Positions 12,937 through 14,895 of a DNA stretch of 14,895 bases are shown here, piece after piece. The notes below the pieces were generated by a model. That model was given only the letters and a program-made list of their open reading frames with translations, did no database searches and had not been told where the DNA came from. Each line of letters opens with the position of its first letter. The stretch's first letter is position 1. A program made the translations under genes and the position numbers. Source of the stretch: Muribaculaceae bacterium (lineage in GTDB: Bacteria; Bacteroidota; Bacteroidia; Bacteroidales; Muribaculaceae); assembly GCA_017557665.1 (NCBI GenBank), contig JAFYYI010000020.1, forward strand, positions 1-14,895, in the 5' to 3' direction.

Positions 12937-14532
12937 TTAATTATTATTGAGCACCTTGTTAATCAGGTCAATCACATCCGAGATATTGATCTCATTGTTA
13001 TTGTCCAGATCGGCATTGACCAAATTCACCTCAGTAAAATCGTCATTCAACACAGCATTGATGAGCTTAATGACGTCAGAGATATTCACCTCACTGTCAT
13101 TATTCACATCACCGGGAAGCGCAGCATCGGCCTGACAAGTGAAGGTGACCTTGGGAAGGAACTTGATCAACTCGGCATTGTCACCCGACCACTGTGAATG
13201 AGTCACCGACAGGCCAGCGTTGTAATCCGTCACCTCACCATAGAATTGAGTGGTGCCGTAATTGCCATTGGAGTCCATAACGCGAGCCTCAACAGCCAGG
13301 TTGCCGCCCATATATTTATAAGGTGTATCAAAGTAGAAGGTGATGACCTCAAGACCCTTGGCCAACGGCATGGAAGCAACGGGCGTCATATCGGCGACAG
13401 CCACCTTGGAGGTGAACTCGCTTTGGTCAGTCTCCTTGAGGGATATCTGCACGGTTCCGTCCTTGAGGACAGTGGGCTTGTTGGTATAGAACGAGAGCGC
13501 CACAATCTTGCTGCCAGCGATATCGGCAAGCATGTCGGCAGGATAAATCATCTGGCCATAGGTGCCCGCGTCGCTGAAGTACACACCGTTGAAGGGCAGC
13601 TTGGCATTAACGCTCGTGCCGTCACACACGGTGAAGTCGGTGCCATTCTCAAGCGCCGTGCCACTCAGGGGCACCTCAAGAACACCTGCCTGGCCGCAGT
13701 CGATGCTGAGCACGCCGTCGAATGTGCCAGCCTCCACAGGCTCAAAGGCCACAACAATCTCTTGTGTCGCTCCGGGCTCCAACAGACCACCTGCCGGCAT
13801 GCTGGCGCTGAAAGGCGCATCGGCCGACACTGTCGCGGTAAAGGCATTCAAGCCGTTGTTCTTCAGGTAAATCGTATACACATCACTCTCGCCCGAGCGT
13901 ATCGTGTTGAATGTCACGTGTCGAGGTGACGTCTTGGCCGAATAGGCCGGCGTCTCGCCATACTCAAAGGTCGTCTTGGGGATGAACTCGCGGTATTCAT
14001 TACCCTCATCGCCGGTGGTCATGGAGGTGTGGCCCTGTTGGAAGAGGCCATAGAAATAGGTGAAGTTATAAGCCTCGGACGATCCAGCGACCTGGACATA
14101 GAAGTCAATGACAAGATTACCACCGCCATAGATGTAGGGTGTGTCAAAGTCAATGTCTATCTCTTCCAGGCCCGTTCTCATCTCGGCAAGAGCGACAGTG
14201 GTCAATTCAGTGAAGAAAGACGGAGCACTGAAGACAGATTCTTCCACTTCACCCATCGACACCCTCAAGGCGCCGCCGTTCATTTTGCAGCCCTCATTGT
14301 TCACATAGAGCGTGATGGCCGAGATGGGTTGCCCCACCATCGCCGTAAGTTCACTGGCAGGATAAATCACTTGTCCCCGTGTCCCGGGCACGTTATAGTT
14401 TGCCGTTGGCAGTGGCACATAAGGCGACACCTGTGTCCCGTCAAATACGGTTAAATTGTTGGCGTGGCCGACAGCCGCAAAGCAGCACATCACAACCAGC
14501 ACGACAAACGCGGTTTTCAATCGATTGTACAT
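12937..14532 (-). CDS. Secreted protein with two homologous modules, Ig-like domain and C-terminal dockerin
   Basis: A 531-aa exported protein with an N-terminal signal peptide (LKTAFVVLVVMCCFAAVGHA, cleavage near A24). Two related modules flank a central domain. Module A (about 27-191) and module B (about 299-466) share TV.DGT.V at the start, RGQVIYPA versus YGQMIYPA, a mid-module Y(V/T)N, FDTPYIYGGGNL versus FDTPYKYMGGNL, and FIPKTTF versus FLPKVTF at the end. The central 197-294 has the pattern of ASPM/HYDIN or choice-of-anchor Ig-like domains (L.PGATQEIVVAFEP....TFDGVLSI..). The last 61 residues are a dockerin with two calcium loops (DVNNDSEVNISD, DLDNNNEINISD). The modules are not recognised. 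Adhesion or glycan binding is possible but not shown. It has its own promoter. Confidence 0.87.
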   Translation of the reverse strand: MYNRLKTAFVVLVVMCCFAAVGHANNLTVFDGTQVSPYVPLPTANYNVPGTRGQVIYPASELTAMVGQPISAITLYVNNEGCKMNGGALRVSMGEVEESVFSAPSFFTELTTVALAEMRTGLEEIDIDFDTPYIYGGGNLVIDFYVQVAGSSEAYNFTYFYGLFQQGHTSMTTGDEGNEYREFIPKTTFEYGETPAYSAKTSPRHVTFNTIRSGESDVYTIYLKNNGLNAFTATVSADAPFSASMPAGGLLEPGATQEIVVAFEPVEAGTFDGVLSIDCGQAGVLEVPLSGTALENGTDFTVCDGTSVNAKLPFNGVYFSDAGTYGQMIYPADMLADIAGSKIVALSFYTNKPTVLKDGTVQISLKETDQSEFTSKVAVADMTPVASMPLAKGLEVITFYFDTPYKYMGGNLAVEARVMDSNGNYGTTQFYGEVTDYNAGLSVTHSQWSGDNAELIKFLPKVTFTCQADAALPGDVNNDSEVNISDVIKLINAVLNDDFTEVNLVNADLDNNNEINISDVIDLINKVLNNN

Positions 14533-14584
14533 GATTCAATAGTAGTTAATGTTATAAAAAAAATAATGGTATCAAATGAGCTGC

Positions 14585-14615
14585 CAAAGGTATATCAAAA
14601 AAACCAAACCTGCAA
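14585..14615 (-). promoter_or_regulatory. Promoter of the two-module dockerin protein gene
   Basis: TACCTTTG on the minus strand (14585-14592) with TTG (14613-14615) 20 nt upstream. Predicted start is near 14578, a leader of about 45 nt. Confidence 0.7.
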
Positions 14616-14650
14616 AAATATACTCATTAATGATGAGAAGGCCACCCTAT

Positions 14651-14686
14651 TATAAAAAGTAGAGACGCAAAATTTTGCGTCTCTAC
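14651..14686 (-). terminator. 28-bp perfect palindrome acting as terminator of the right-edge gene
   Basis: 14659-14686 is perfectly self-complementary; its half-site is GTAGAGACGCAAAA. On the minus strand it is followed by TTTTTATAAT, so it can terminate transcription from the gene ending at 14778. Very similar GTAGAGACGC palindromes are dispersed in many Bacteroidetes and cyanobacterial genomes (from memory), so it may also be a mobile intergenic repeat recruited as a terminator. Confidence 0.75.
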
Positions 14687-14703
14687 AATTCGTCTGCAAT
14701 AGG

Positions 14704-14774
14704 CCTAAAGCCTAACAGTTATGGCCTGAATAGTCAATACCTAAAGCCTAACAGCTAAAGCCTAAAGCCTAATA
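14704..14774. repeat. Short CCTAAAGC-type repeats
   Basis: CCTAAAGCCTAACAG occurs at 14704-14718 and again at 14740-14754, followed by further CTAAAGC units up to 14774. The run sits between the right-edge gene's stop codon and the palindrome. It looks like degenerate slippage-type repeat, with no function visible. Confidence 0.6.
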
Positions 14775-14777
14775 AAA

Positions 14778-14895
14778 TTACTTCATCACCTTAACAGCGC
14801 TGGTGGTGCCGTCGGTGTAGGTGGTAACAACGATGGTCAGACCATTGGCCTCGGTCATCTCCTGACCGGCAAGGTTGAAGTAGCGTACGCCAGCA
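14778..14895 (-). CDS. Secreted protein C-terminus with Por-secretion-like tail (partial)
   Basis: The minus-strand reading frame enters from the right edge and gives 38 codons before a TAA: AGVRYFNLAGQEMTEANG, then LTIVVTTYTDGTTSAVKVMK. This is the same C-terminal domain as in the DUF4465-type protein (33 of 38 residues identical), so the gene most likely encodes another exported protein of the same surface-sorting class. The rest of the protein lies outside the window, so its function cannot be given. The tail type resembles type IX secretion C-terminal domains of Bacteroidetes. Confidence 0.8.
   Translation of the reverse strand, partial: AGVRYFNLAGQEMTEANGLTIVVTTYTDGTTSAVKVMK

Overview
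The window looks like a chromosomal segment of a gut-type anaerobic Bacteroidales bacterium, most likely Prevotellaceae or Muribaculaceae. Several things point there. Promoters carry the Bacteroidetes -7 element TAnnTTTG with an upstream TTG. Class III (anaerobic) ribonucleotide reductase genes are present. Secreted proteins end in Bacteroidales-style C-terminal domains: dockerin-like repeats or a Por-secretion-like tail. The cobalamin riboswitch drives a BtuG-like surface propeller protein. The species cannot be told from this window. Every gene, including the rRNA, reads on the minus strand, so transcription runs right to left.

Layout from right to left, in the direction of transcription. 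The right edge (14778-14895) holds the C-terminus of a secreted protein, followed by a perfect 28-bp palindrome that can act as its terminator. Next is a secreted two-module protein with a C-terminal dockerin (12937-14532) and its own promoter. Then come nrdD and nrdG (class III ribonucleotide reductase and its radical-SAM activase), with a candidate CRP/FNR-like dyad upstream of the promoter and a cluster of perfect palindromes between the two genes. A second promoter starts a transcript with a full adenosylcobalamin riboswitch (about 9500-9712). It leads into a two-gene operon: an 855-aa BtuG-like (DUF5074-type) protein with a C-terminal dockerin, and a DUF4465-type protein with a Por-secretion-like tail. 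The operon is closed by a strong hairpin terminator. After a GC-rich repeat region come topA (DNA topoisomerase I), then a coiled-coil protein whose last five residues, QLSLF, match the beta-sliding-clamp binding motif. A second repeat region follows, then the promoter, leader and first bases of a 16S rRNA gene that runs off the left edge.

The genes fall into three functional groups. One is replication and DNA topology: topA, the possible clamp-binding coiled-coil protein, and nrdDG for anaerobic dNTP supply. The second is vitamin B12 capture at the cell surface: riboswitch, BtuG-like protein and DUF4465 protein. The third is exported surface proteins with interchangeable C-terminal domains.

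The most interesting points are the B12-regulated operon whose propeller protein carries a dockerin instead of a lipoprotein anchor and which has no TonB receptor beside it; the clamp-motif coiled-coil protein; and an 85-86-bp hairpin/G-quadruplex repeat upstream of the rRNA promoter with a 37-bp identical copy upstream of topA.
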